64,000 bases of DNA from Asterias rubens (lineage: Eukaryota; Echinodermata; Asteroidea; Forcipulatida; Asteriidae). The notes under the pieces are model-generated. The model was not told where the DNA came from, ran no database searches, and was given only the letters and a program-made list of their open reading frames with translations. The stretch's first letter is position 1. Each line of letters starts with the position of its first letter. The position numbers were made by a program, and so were the translations under genes. The DNA lies in assembly GCF_902459465.1 (NCBI RefSeq), contig NC_047063.1, positions 18,379,685 to 18,443,684 on the forward strand. The letters are read 5' to 3'. Positions 12,615-24,700 of this stretch are shown piece after piece.

Positions 12615-14585
12615 ATGCAATATGTGGTGTCGAAATGGCTGATCATTTTTGATATAGATTTGAATAGCGCAATACCCAGAGTTATTTAGAACAGGGTGTT
12701 ATATTGGCCGTGCAAAATAGGTTTATATCACCTTTTGTCGCTAGTGAGTTGACCAAACAGAACCTTAGATTCCTATTTGCTTGAAGAAACACAGTGCTTA
12801 CAAAAAACAGGGTTTCGGTTAAAATTGATTTTGTGAAAATCTCTTTAGACTTTCACAGATGTATGTTTCAGGTTCTTGTGTTTGGTGTAATTGTAGGAGA
12901 TTAAAAATCTATTTTACGAGTCAATGACGAGTTGCCTGATTTTCCTTATTTATCTGTTGTCAAGAAATGTTTAAGGTAAACAATAGAGATATATAAAATG
13001 GCATCATGTTTATCTCCTATTGTTTTAGACAACAACAAACTCTTTTTCTGGAAAATTGTAAATGTTGAAGATACAGGGGGTAGGTGAGATAAGAGAGAAA
13101 TGGGGTTTGGGGGGGGGGGAAAGTAAAGGTTTCACAGAAAAAAACAAAAACACTTTGCCAGAGGTCGATTACCGAGAGGAAGCATTTGTGGGTAGGGGAG
13201 GGGTGTGGGATCAGAGAGAAATGGGGGGGGGGGTGTTAAAGTAAATACCGTTAGTGATCATTGATATGAATTTTAAAAACTTTGTTTTCTTCTCTGCAAG
13301 AAGGGGTGGACATTTCCAGGAATTAAAGGCCAATTTCTTTTAACAAATTTATCACAAAATTTCAAATGACACAAATTTTTATTACATTTCCACCATTTTA
13401 TTCAAACACTCTTTTCAAACCATTCCACACTCTGAAACAATAAACAAATTGAATGGGTTATTTTTTTTTTACTGATTAATGCGTTAATTCTTTAATAATT
13501 TTTTTCCCAAAACACGCCAAGACCACTACATTATTAACTGTTTTACAGTTAATATTATAATTCTAAATTAAACATTTCCTTTGTTCAAAAACACGCAAAA
13601 ATCCACTACAAATACAAACTTGGATTTGTAGTGGATTTTACAGTTAGTGGTGGAGCTTTACAGTTAATATCATAATTCTAAATTAAACATTTTAACGGCA
13701 AAAGCTTAAACAACAACAATTCACTAAAATTTTTGCAAAAAAAAACACAATATTTTTTTCTCTCTCTCAAATAAGTTCTTTAGATTGCCCTTCCAGCACA
13801 ATTTTTTATTTGGTCAACTAGTGTAACAATGAGAAAACAATATTACGCAATATCAGTTTATTAATTTTGACATTTTAAAAAGCTTTATTTCTATGGGTTT
13901 CCTACACCACTTCCATGAATAAAAAGGTATAACAAAACTAAGGAAAAAAAAGAAAAAAATACAGCACAAAAAAACAACAACTGGGAAACCAAGAAGACAC
14001 CTTCAAGGAAGTTAAATACGCTTTGAAAAATATAGGAGAAATATAAAGTGTTTTTTTTACATAAAAAATATAGAGGATTACAGATTGCAAAAAAATAAAA
14101 ACTACTCCATAAAACCGAGTATCGCAAGACTATGGTATTGTTGAAAGTTACAACAAACAATGCACTTATTCATTTTGGTTTTACCCATACACCGATGTGT
14201 GCTAGCACTGTATACTCAGTACTTTCTCGAGTTCTACTAAAAAAAAATCACAGGCATATTACTCGAGTGGGATTCGAATTTACAAGCTTTAACATTCTAG
14301 AGCAGATGTCTTACCAACTAGACCACCGAGACTGCTTGGTAGCTAGGCAGTTTGAATCCTTTATTTTAGCAGAGGGTACCACATTTATGAATCAATGCAC
14401 TTATTTCAGATAATTTAACACCAGAACAAAAAGGAGTGTCCTTGTTTGCCCAAAATGATCAGTGTTAAGAAAAATAACACAATTTCAGTAAAAAAAAAAA
14501 GAAGAAAAAAAATAACAATGAAAAAGTTTCAGGCAATCCCACCTTGCTGTTTTCTAAATTGTTTGTTTCGGATGCACTGCTGTTG

Positions 14586-14880
14586 TGTGTCGCGGCTGAG
14601 TGGTTAAAGAGCACCGGACTCAAGCTCTAGTATTTCTGATCAGCAGAGTGTGGGTTTGAGTCCCTGTGGCACTTGTGTCCTTAGGCAAGATACTTTACCA
14701 TTATTGCTTTGTCTTTCAAATGGGACATTAAGCCAAAGGGGCCGCTATACTAGGAAGGATTGGTAGTACATTTAAAAGAACCAATAATACTTATCAAGGA
14801 ATAGCAGGGGTTTAACCCCAGTGTTTCTGGTTCCCGTAGCAAGCGCCCTTGTTTACAGGTCTCCCCGGGTTTGCAAGCTA
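14586..14880 (+). mobile_element. tRNA-Leu-like SINE
   Basis: Begins GTCGCGGCTGAGTGGTTAAA with A box, an ACTCAAG anticodon-like region, then B box GGTTTGAGTCCC and a body with GGCACTTGTGTCCTTAGGC. A truncated copy with the same B box and body is at about 57080-57190 in IPO9 intron 5. The tRNA part has lost pairing, so it is not a tRNA gene. Confidence 0.6.
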
Positions 14881-15207
14881 TAGTGCTTAAAGGCAGTGAA
14901 CACTATTTTTAATTACTCAAAATAATTATCGGCATAAAAACTCATTTGGTAACAAGTAATGGGGAGAGGTTGATAGTTTAAAACATTGTGAGAAACGGCT
15001 CCCTCTGAAGTAACGTAGTTTCCGTGAAAGAAGTAATTTTCAGTGAATTTGATTTCTAGACCTCGAGTTTAGAATTTGAGGTCTCGAAATCAAGCATCTG
15101 AAAGCACACAACTTTGTGTGATAAGGGTGTTTTTTCTTTCATTATTATTTCGCAACTTTGACGACCAATTGAACTCAAGTTTTCACAGGTTCACTCTGGT
15201 TTGCGCC

Positions 15208-18200
15208 TTAGTACTCTCGTTTGCGCTTGGGCATGCGGGGTGTAGAGGTCCCTGATCCCAAGACGCTAGCTGTTGGCGACTGGACGCTGACGTCTTTCAG
15301 ATGCTCAGTATGGTAATGATCCATGTAAGGCTTGACCGCATCCCATATCTAGAAATTCAATTCAAAATGATGTTTATTCCATTCTCCATTGGAGAATAGT
15401 TCAAAATGAGAATTTAGAAAGGTAACAAAATCAAAAGTGCGTATGAGTATACAAAATGTATGTATCGTTAAAGCAAAGAATAAATAAACAATTAGGAAAT
15501 AACTATGTACAAGAGAAGAGCGAGAGCATGAGGCGCTTTGAGTAAGCCGAGCTCGTAGAAAACAAAAAACAAACAAACAAACAAACAAACAAACAAACAA
15601 ACAAACAAACAAACAGCGAATCACAAAACTATTAGTTCAAGACACAAGAGACGAACAATGACATTACAAAAAATGCTGACAACAAAATACAAAGGATTTA
15701 AAATACCAGGCTAACTGAAGACGACAAATACACAAATACACAAAATAAATTTGGTGCACCAATCAATGGGGGAGAGGGGTTGCTTTGTTACTTGGAGGAA
15801 ATTATCATAGATTTTATCTAGTTGCCAGTTCAGTATTGGAGTCAATAAACACAGGAGCAGAGAGTGGACGGTGTTTAGGATATGGATGAGGATCATTTTA
15901 TAAGTAACCATAATTGATTTGTTATAAACTACAGAAAATTAAGTATTGTTTGAAGCTTTGCATGTTGTGGAGAAATAAGAAAAAACTATAAATAAATAGT
16001 AAACTGCGGGTACAACCATGTGTAAATCTCATTTGTGGAAGTGTCGGCTCTGAGAAGTGCCGGTTTTCAGAGCCGGTTTTCAGAGCCAACACTCCCACAA
16101 AAGCGATTTACACATGGTTGTACCTGCAAATTTACTACTTATTTATAGTTTCTTCATACAAAAAAAAAATACAAAAATACATCACATAAACTAAAAAACC
16201 CAATAATGAACTTATTCGACAAAATAAAATAAAACGTTAACATTAAAAAAGGCCAGTGATATTACAAGATAAAATAGATCCAGTTACTAACAAATACCAG
16301 AGAAAAGGTAGGGTTGCTTTTTCAAAGAGGAAAATTTGGTTGACCTTTTGGTCCTGCAGCAGCTTTGTTGCAACATCAATGTCAGGAGCCATGAAACGAT
16401 CCTTATCCCAAGGCCTGGGGGGGGGGGATAAAATAACGTATTAAAACCAACTTATATTTCATATTTTAATTTANNNNNNNNNNNNNNNNNNNNNNNNNNN
16501 NNNNNNNNNNNNNNNNNNNNNNNNNNNNNNNNNNNNNNNNNNNNNNNNNNNNNNNNNNNNNNNNNNNNNNNNNTTTTGGTTATACACAAAAATGCACTGA
16601 CCCCTTTTTTTTGGGGGGGGGGGGGTAAGCACTCTTGCAATTTTTTATCAGACCCCACCTAGGCTAATTCTTTTCACTGTCGTTTTTCTTCGTGAGGTTT
16701 ATTTTAGGGTTGTAATTTGTTGGGGGTACGAAACTGCTAGCTGCCTCCTGACCCACTGCCCTGTTTAACAGGCAACATGTGTAACAACCCAAGTCTCATG
16801 GGGAGCAGCAAGAGTTCATGTAGTCTAGTTAAATAAAGGCTGATTGAAGAAAAAGACACAAATTCCCACTAGACATGATCCATTTGTGTCAAAGGGTTAA
16901 ACTTTGTCACATTATAGACACCAGATAACAAATTTGCCACAACCAGCTTGCACAAGCAATTGTGCCATGAAAATTTTTTGTGAATTTGAGTGCTTGATGC
17001 AATGTAGGTTACGTTTGCGGTAACACCATGTGTGTACCTATTTGATTAGGTAGATTATGTTCTTTTGAGACTTTGTCTTGCTTTATATTCTACGAGCAGG
17101 GAGTAGATTTTCAGAATTTCGGGAAACTTATTAGTTCTGAAAAATTACCTTACATTTAGAAACTACCTTCCGCTCAGGTAGAAGTAAAAAAGCAGGACAG
17201 CTCTCTTCAGAGTACAGTCTCCCAAACTCCGGAAAAATTACTCTGCGGTTGTAGAATATAAACACAAGTTCTCAAAAGAACACAATCTACCTGGCAAGTA
17301 GATATACATGTGTTAACACAAACCAAATACCTCACCTTACAATGCCTCAAATCCCATGATAAATTTTCATTATTATTTTTTTATAAAAGCGTTTAAAGGA
17401 CACTTCCACCTGCCACTGCTTCAAGCTCTGGTGCTCCTACACACAAAAAAACAAGTTAAATACAAAAATTTTGACTCAAGGTCGTTCCCACTTTTGTTTG
17501 CTTCCCTGAAAAATCTCTTAATAAATTTTTTGTATGAGAAAATATTTTATTTCATATTCTAAAAACAAACAAATATCAACCTGAACATAACTCAATGTGT
17601 CAGGGACTGTTGATTTAGGTCAGATTTTCTTTGTTGAACAAAATTTAAGCCTCAAATAATCCAAGTGCCCCTTGCTTATTGCTTTCATTTGCTGAACTGT
17701 CAAACTATTTAAAAATGCTGAAGTACAAAGTTTCTATCTGCATACCAAACAAAGAACGGTGACACTCCACCAATTGAACGATTGGCTCAACGTTCACCAA
17801 TGATTCTTGTTTGAATGATTTTCTGTAAAATTCATCAACTCTGAAGCCCCTCTTACCCCTCTCAACTATTATCATTGTGCCACAATGATCAATTTCAGGG
17901 CTGAACTTCATCTCTTACCATAGTGCCATCATAGTAAATTTCAGGGCTGGAATAACATGAAGGCCAAAACAGTTGCCCTTAAATAATTTAGACTTTGTCA
18001 GACTTCACTGATGATTGTAGGGTGGAGGAAAACATGCACCAGGCAAGAAATGCAAAACCTGGCTCTTCGCTTAAAACTTTTGATTCTAACTCATGTTCCA
18101 TCTTCAAGATCAAGTGCATTGATCTAGACCAGGATTTGTGAGCAGAAAATTTACATTTGTGACCCACTCTGTGAAAATGAGTCACATGTCGCCCAATGCA

Positions 18201-20166
18201 ATATTAAGTTATGGACAGTTTAATGTGGAAAATGTATATAACAAATAAAAAAAAAATAAAAAACCTTTAGAACACTTACTTTTAGGCAATAAAGCTATGA
18301 ATACAACAATTTTGATCATACTTATGTCTAATTTGTATCCTTTTGCACAAAATGGTAGTTTAAAATATCGTTTTAAATACTTGTAATTCATTTTTCACAA
18401 AAAATGGTGTAGTGGCTAGCTTCAAACGGGAGTAATTCAGCAACGCGATACACCCCAAAGCTTAGACACATACCAAATTACTGCGGCTGATGTGTTCTTT
18501 CCAGCCATGTATATAACTCAATTCCTGAAATTGCCTACATCTGACTCATTTTCACAGAGCGGGTCACATTTACACTTACACTAAAGTTGCAAACAATTTT
18601 TTAGATACATGTAACTAATAAAAGCTTGTAGTAAAACAAAAAAGATACACCTCATGTTGAATGGCTGAGGGCGCAGTGTATGATCCATTCCCTTTGTCAT
18701 TCTTCAGTACTAGAAAAAGGTTAAATAAAACACATAGTTTTTAGTTGAGAGATGTATGCCCGGAAGTCCAACTTTAGGAGGATAGTCACAAACCAAGAAA
18801 ACTCCCTCGCTTAAAGGAACACGTTGCCTTGGATCGGACGAGTTGGTCCATAAAAAGCATTTGAAACCGTTTGTTATGAAATGCATATTGGTTAGAAAGA
18901 TGTTTAAAAGTATCACTAAAAATTGCATGGTTTTCCTTTTACGTCTCGCACTAACACGGTTGGCCATTTAGGAGTCAAAAATTTTACTCCAATAAATGGC
19001 CGACCGTGTTAGTCGACCAGGGGTGGATTTCACAAAGGTAGTCCTAACTTAGGACTAGTCCTAGGCAATGCTAAGAGATAGGACCAGTCCTAAGTTAGGA
19101 TGAGTTACTGGTCCTAACTTAGGACCAGTCCTATCTCTTAGCATTGCCTAGGACTAGTCCTATGTTAGGACTACCTTTGTGAAATCCACCCCAGGTAAAA
19201 AGAAGACCACATAGTTTCGAGGCATATTTGTGTAGATCATTGTATTCTGCTTTTACAAAATCTTTCTACTCATATTCATAATGCATTTTATAACAAACAG
19301 TTACAGAACGCTTTTCTAAGACCAACTCAACCGATCCAAGGCAACGTGTTTCTTTAAACTCAAGTTATTACCTGCCTCCTTATCTTTGGCCTCTTTTTTA
19401 TTTAGCATTCATCATGTGATAGAAATTTCACATCTACTTGTATAAAAACTATCCTGTCAGGGAAAAACTAATCAACATGGCCCAGGTGTCTACCCCAATT
19501 GCCTGCACAATTTTTTTTTTTTTTTTGCTGACCCTGACAGCCAGACAATTTTTTTTCCACCTGCACAAGCACCTACCTAGGACATGATACACCAGGCATG
19601 ATTTTTTGGCGTTGGGAAAACAAAAAGTAGAAACAATGATCAATAGAGTGGCTGAGTCCTGACCTAAATGGCCTATGCATGGTGTAGGCTTTAACAGACT
19701 TTTAAGGCTATTTTAGTAACACTTTTTCAGATTTTATTTAACAAAATCAACTCCCCTAATATCGCTGTCAGTGTCGGTCTCAATTCATAACATTTGTAAT
19801 GACAAATAAACCTTCCTAGTTTAGACCACAACAGAACAAAAACCTTATATAAAGTTTTACTTTATATTATTATAAAGAAAACCAACCCAAACTAACAATA
19901 CGTCCTTCATTATCAAAAAGAAAATACTAACCCGTGACCAAAAACCCTCCATCCTCCACGAGATCTTCAACAAGATCCTCTGGAAACAGCAGACTTCCTC
20001 CTGGGGGCTTGCGGACCTCCACCACGGCGTCCGTCTTCTTGTTATCGTACCCCTTCATCGAGCGGTATCGACACAAGGCCGTTTCCCCAAGATTCTGGAC
20101 GGTGAAGCCCGCTGATTTGACTGGAATAAGTAGCCATTCTTCACGCACTCGTACGTTGACCTTCAT
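15208..20166 (-). CDS. Small protein with Par-3 N-terminal-like domain (about 168 aa)
   Basis: Minus-strand model: 20166-19932 (ATG at 20166), 18709-18649, 16414-16345, 15348-15208 (TAA). The first two exons resemble the N-terminal oligomerisation (PB1-like, CR1) domain of PARD3/PARD3B. The protein starts MKVNVRV and has ETALCRYRSMKG, then GGSLLFPEDLVEDLVEDGGF, where Par-3 proteins have a GGILDPDDVL-type segment. The rest (RFMAPDIDVATKLLQ, IWDAVKPYMDHYHTEH, a Ser/Thr/Pro-rich stretch, a basic PKRKREY end that could be a nuclear signal) I do not recognise, and no PDZ domain is present. The exon 2 to 3 junction is uncertain. Donor 18649 with acceptor 16414 keeps frame, as does donor 18651 with an acceptor that starts the exon at 16398 (162 aa). 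A 100-N gap lies in this intron, so an exon could be missing. It is divergent from MFSD3. Function unknown; a role in polarity complexes would be inference. Confidence 0.55.
15349..15610 (-). mobile_element. CR1/L2-like LINE 3' tail and (CAAA)n tract
   Basis: Read on the minus strand it ends AATAAACATCATTTTGAATT, a tail type common in CR1/L2 LINEs. It is preceded by a CAAA microsatellite (15560-15615). The tail abuts the last splice acceptor of the small Par-3-like gene. Confidence 0.55.
15983..16155. mobile_element. Palindromic MITE (GGGTACAACCATGTG arms)
   Basis: Inverted arms ATAAATAAATAGTAAACTGC...GGTACAACCATGTGTAAATC around GGTTTTCAGAGCCGG. One arm type recurs in IPO9 intron 3 (about 55910-55960). 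Confidence 0.7.
16474..16573. other. Assembly gap (100 N)
   Basis: Exactly 100 N, the usual placeholder for a gap of unknown size, inside intron 2 of the small Par-3-like gene. Runs of 9-14 G lie on both sides (about 16417-16427 and 16612-16625). Confidence 0.99.
16990..17355. mobile_element. GCGGTAACACCATGTG palindromic MITE
   Basis: About 365 bp with inverted ends containing TTTGCGGTAACACC and arms ATTATGTTCTTTTGAGA/TCTCAAAAGAACACAAT. Other copies, mostly interrupted: about 5983-6520, 24655-25120, 25125-25420 and 61690-62250. Confidence 0.7.
18156..18573. mobile_element. GTGACCCRCTCTGTGAAAAT palindromic MITE
   Basis: Inverted ends GTGACCCACTCTGTGAAAAT and ATTTTCACAGAGCGGGTCAC, about 418 bp, next to exon 2 of the small Par-3-like gene. 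Confidence 0.7.
18815..19353 (+). mobile_element. Family C MITE carrying a nested GGGGTGGATTTCAC MITE
   Basis: TTAA at 18811-18814 and 19354-19357. After GTTAGTCGAC (about 19016) the family C sequence is broken by a palindrome of about 175 bp (19019-19194) with ends GGGGTGGATTTCACAAAGG and repeated TTAGGACTAGTCCTA, then resumes at GTAAAAAGAAG. It lies in intron 1 of the small Par-3-like gene. Confidence 0.8.
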
Positions 20167-21723
20167 CTTTGAATCGCGAAAGGATTTTCTTGGGAAGTTG
20201 TAACTGTATACTGCAGTTTGAACGTAGTTTGTTATCTCTGTTCAGTCTGATAATTCTATGAATTGATCATATCACGATAACAACAACGACCAAATTCTGT
20301 AGTGAAAAACAACAAGTCCTGTTGTTTTGCCACACTCTCAGAACGCCAAATAAAACACCGCGGTCAGTAAAACTCAAAAAGGGACACACAACTCAAATGA
20401 GCAACAACAAAATGTCGGCTTGACCATGGAGCAATGGCGCCTTGACTGAAGAGAAGCTCGTGATACGTGACGAAAACTGCATCATGCGCGTCGGAGCATC
20501 GACCTCCAAAACCACACGTCGCGTAGTAGGCAAACATAAATAGTGTTGGAGACTGCGCGCTGATATGAAGTGTGTGTGTGGCGGCAGGCGTGACAGGGGT
20601 GTGACCTAAAGAATGATTTTGATTGGCTGTTGGACCTAGACCATTAGAGCTATGCTCTATGACGACCTAGACACAATAAATTGACACGCTTTTCTCCAAA
20701 TGGTAGAGGGCGCGCTACACTGAAAAGAAATAAATAATGACCGAAAAGAGAACATGGTCATGGATTGGAGGAAAGTGGTAGTAAGAATGAATGATTATTA
20801 TCGTTTCTCATTCTGTGCTGAACTTGTACAGTTTTGGCAGGATTTGATATTTATGTGTTATTTATTACAGTTGTAGATAAACTTTTGAACAGTTAGTTAG
20901 TACAAAAAATAAATGCAAATGTCAATTTGTCAAAATGTTTACAAAATTACAATGAATTAGTAGCCATTGAATCATTGGATGGCACTGGAATTATACAGGA
21001 ACTGGATCTAAATGGGTCAGAAGCTTTTAATTAATTTTTTTAATTATACAATTTTGTCTTTATATTTTCATAATGCAAATTTTTTTTTTGTAGGGCCTAT
21101 TGTTTTTTTATATTGAGTTTTGAATTGAATTCAATTGAATCAAATTTGCAATAAATGTATGCGTAGTACTCTAGTCTAGTATGTTTATGTACTCAATATA
21201 AAAAACAATAGGCCCTACCCAAAAAAAGAATTCGCATTATGAAACATGTGTGTAAAATTAAATGGTAAATTATTGTAAATAAAATATTGTGCCCCAAATC
21301 GCAATATTTTGTATTGAATGTTCAGGAATGGATATTTTTACCACATGGCCCCAGCGACGTAAAATCATCTGAAATGCTGTTTTGCCAGCAGGTCAGACGT
21401 CGTAAGTCAGTAGTACTCCTACGAACTAATATAGGTTGTTCCGCTATCGCTTCCACAAACCAATAACGGAACGAACCTCATAGATCTAGGAATATTGATG
21501 CATATATGCCTATATAACAAAATGAGTTGACAGTATATCTTATTTTGCAAAGATTTTCGACCACTGCTGTGTAGCACAGTGGAATAAGCTCAGGTTAAAC
21601 CCTAAATACATTCAAATCCCGCTGATGTTCTGATGTTTTGTATTCTTAATATCAATAGTCGGGATAATCATGACCCTCGATCACAAACTTCAGCAGCAAA
21701 GCTATGATTGAAAGAAGCCGAGG
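20167..21723. other. Divergent promoter spacer, small Par-3-like gene / MFSD3
   Basis: The two genes start in opposite directions. Bases about 20170-20720 are richer in CG and lack repeats, so promoters probably lie there. An inverted repeat (about 21050-21255) has arms GTAGGGCCTATTG and CAATAGGCCCTAC. A repeat shared with 80-135 lies at about 21415-21485. Confidence 0.5.
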
Positions 21724-24700
21724 ATGACTGGTTTTCATCTTTACCGCTTTGTCAACAGTAAGATTCTGTGCCTTCTACTCTTGTACTTTGTCCAAGGAAT
21801 TCCTTATGGCTTCCAGGTAAAGATCACATTCACTTTCATTTCAGTTGGTATCTTGCATGCTCATATAGTTTATCTACCGTTCAAACCTGCTGTGGATGAT
21901 ATTGACTGGTCGAACAGTAGGAGGGTTGACTGTGATGTGTAGATCAAAATATGAATGATTAGGGGTTTGAAAAAAGAAAAATTTACTAAAGTGGGACTGG
22001 AACCAGTGACCTCCGGATTAATGTGCCGGTGCTCTACCAACTGAGCTATCTAGCCCTATGTTGGTGGTGTCCCTATTTTGTCAATATCTTTGTTCGGGGG
22101 GTGCCAGTCGGAAGCCGTACAAGTACTGCCAAGTAGCCAGGGATCACACCACAATTACGGTACAACCTGGGAAGTAGCAGCCAGGGGATAACCTTAAGGG
22201 GATGCAACTTTTTAGTTCAGATATCAAATATTTTAAACCAGAAGGGAAACTGATAAGGTAAATTTAAAATGATTTGGGGTTGAACAAAAACAAATTTACT
22301 AGAGTGGGACTCGAACCAACAACCTGAGGATTAACTAGTCGGTGCTCTACCAACTGAGCTATCTAGCCCTATGTTGGCGGTCTCCCTATTTTGTCAGTAT
22401 CTTTGTTCAGGGTGCCAGTCAGAACCCAAATCTGAATGAAATACAAAATTATCAAGATCTGTGTTTAACCTACAGTTGAATAGTCACACAATTATTTACT
22501 ACACACAAAATCTCATTTTTCGAACAGGCTGGATTCTTGCCGATCTTTCTCCGGTCTCAAGGCACATCTCTAACCAGCGTTGGTTTCTTCAAGATCCTCC
22601 TGCTACCCTGGATGCTGAAGGTTCTCTGGGCTCCTCTCCTAGAATGCTACACCTCTCGACGAACCGGTTTAATCTGCAGCCTCGTTGCCATGGTATTGGC
22701 ATGGGCTTTTGGCGCTTGTATCTCTCCGGAACAGACGGTCCTTCTGTGTGTAATCGTCTTCTGTTTGAACCTAACAGCGTCAATGCAGGACGTCATTGTA
22801 GACGCCATAGCGATTGGGATACTTAGAGAGTCAGAACTGGGAGCTGGCAACACCGCACAGGTCGTTGGCTATAAAGTAGGATCCATTGTCGGGGGAGGGG
22901 TGTTCATCTGGCTGATCGTGTACATTGGGTGGCAGGGTTTGTTCATTTCGATATCAGGACTTTATGTTGTGACAACGTTTCTTGTAATGCAGCTGGATGA
23001 TTTAAAACGGTGCAATATTGACAAAAGCAAGACTAGTAACAGTGTTTCTATTGGCCAAGTCCACGGTCAGCAAGAGGGGGTGGGAGTAACACAGGAGGAT
23101 GACTTCAAGGGACAATCTTTCACACACCTCATTAGGGATATTGTGACCACCCCTCACACAAAGTGGATGATGATCTTTGTAACATTTTATAAATTAGGTA
23201 AGTAGTCATGTTTAACAAAATAATTAGCATGTTTAGTACAGCTGAACTTCATCCTGTTTCCTGAATTAGTTGCATGTGTTCTTATGTGTAGACCATGTAA
23301 CTTTTGTTTACAAAGGAGTGACTGTACATTCCAGGATATTTCCTGGCAGGCAAGATTCTACATAGTTCTATGGGAAACTTTATATTTTATGTACATGTAA
23401 GTTATACAAAAACAACAGCTGTACAAACTTATTAGGCGCTATTCCATCAAGATGATAGTGCACTTGAAAGCAGTTAACATGTAAAAAGATGAGCTTTAGA
23501 ACTTTAAGGCAATGTAGACTGAGAAACAGTAGGAAGTTGGTGCCAAATCATTGGCCCAGCTACACTGAAAGTTTTTGACCTGGAACTTTATTTGCTCGGG
23601 AACATTCAAGCGAGTGATGTCAAGTGTGGACCGAATAAATCCTGATGGAGTTAAATGAGACTGCCAGCACATACACGTGTGCAATAGCTTGATGAGAGTT
23701 CATTGCTTCAGGTACAGCCACAGGCCTGCTATGATCATCAGGCATGCAATTTTTTAGCTGGTCATCTGATTTCATCTTTTTCCTCTTTTTCTTTTCAAAA
23801 CAGTGCCATAGAAAACTTAAAATTGCTGTACACTCTTTTTTTTTGCAATTAGAAAGTTGCATGTCTGGATCATGAAGACTGCTCCGCTTTTTAAAAAGCT
23901 ATCGCTGTATCATCCTTTTAAATTTTGAGTGCAGCTAAAATGACATTTCTTTGTAATATTTTCAAATTAGGTGAAATGGGTTCCATTGGAATGTTTCCTC
24001 TCTACCTGGTGGACCATGGGATACCAGTCGGTGAGGTCGGTTTCCTAACAGGGGTCATAAGTCAAGGGTTATCCATTTTGGGGTCGCTGGCTGGGGGCTG
24101 GATGCTTTCCAATCAACAGCTAAGGTATGTATTCATAGCTTATAGTAAAGCCCTTTTATTGGTTGTGTTAAACACTGTACTCAGTACTTTCCAAAGTCCT
24201 ATAGAAAAAAAAAACCTGTAGCACATTTAAACCCACAACCTTTGCCATTCTAGCGCTGGGCCCATTTTCATGGCTCTGCTTACAGTAAGCAAAGAATCAG
24301 CGCTCACGGAAGCAGGGAATTCCGTGCCGATGTCAAGCTTATTTCACTGGTAAGCAGGGAATTTTTGCATATGTGCGTGCGTACTCTACGTTACATACAA
24401 GGCTCCTATACTTGAAAAATATAGCTCTGCATACCTGAGAAAAAATACTGAGCGCTTTGAGACGCCCATAGGTGTACAAGAAATACATATTGACTCATTT
24501 TCATTTGTTTGATTTGTTTAGTTTGACGCCATCTCATCTTCTCCCAGTTCTATTCAAGTTGAGGCTCCTTCCACTTCTTCTTCAGACAGCTGTGATCTGT
24601 TTTAATCAACCAAATGAAGTTATTCCTTTATATGGTAAGTTATTAAGTATTATTATGGGATTTGAGGTATTGCTTGCATGACGAGGTGTCAATATATTTG

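Larger units (their letters stand above)
10907..15207. other. Spacer downstream of UROC1 with several repeats
   Basis: No coding gene seen. Contents: UROC1 3' UTR (length unknown), family A MITE fragments (about 11053-11215, 12236-12614, 14888-15191), a G-rich tract with repeated AGAGAAATGGGG (13060-13240), an AT-rich stretch with a direct repeat (13551-13690), a minus-strand tRNA-derived SINE (14165-14360) and a plus-strand tRNA-Leu-like SINE (14586-14880). Confidence 0.7.

Noticed and set aside
14586-14665. tRNA-Leu gene
   Set aside because: The tRNA-like head lacks proper stems, continues into a conserved SINE body and has another degraded copy near 57080.
17705-18185. Minus-strand frames as a missing exon of the small Par-3-like gene
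   Set aside because: No acceptor/donor pair with suitable phase was convincing, and a frame-keeping junction exists without an extra exon; the gap still leaves some doubt.
22300-22375. tRNA gene on the minus strand
   Set aside because: A and B boxes are present, but acceptor-stem pairing is lost, the anticodon arm is irregular, and the same module recurs at 21995-22060 inside a repeat.
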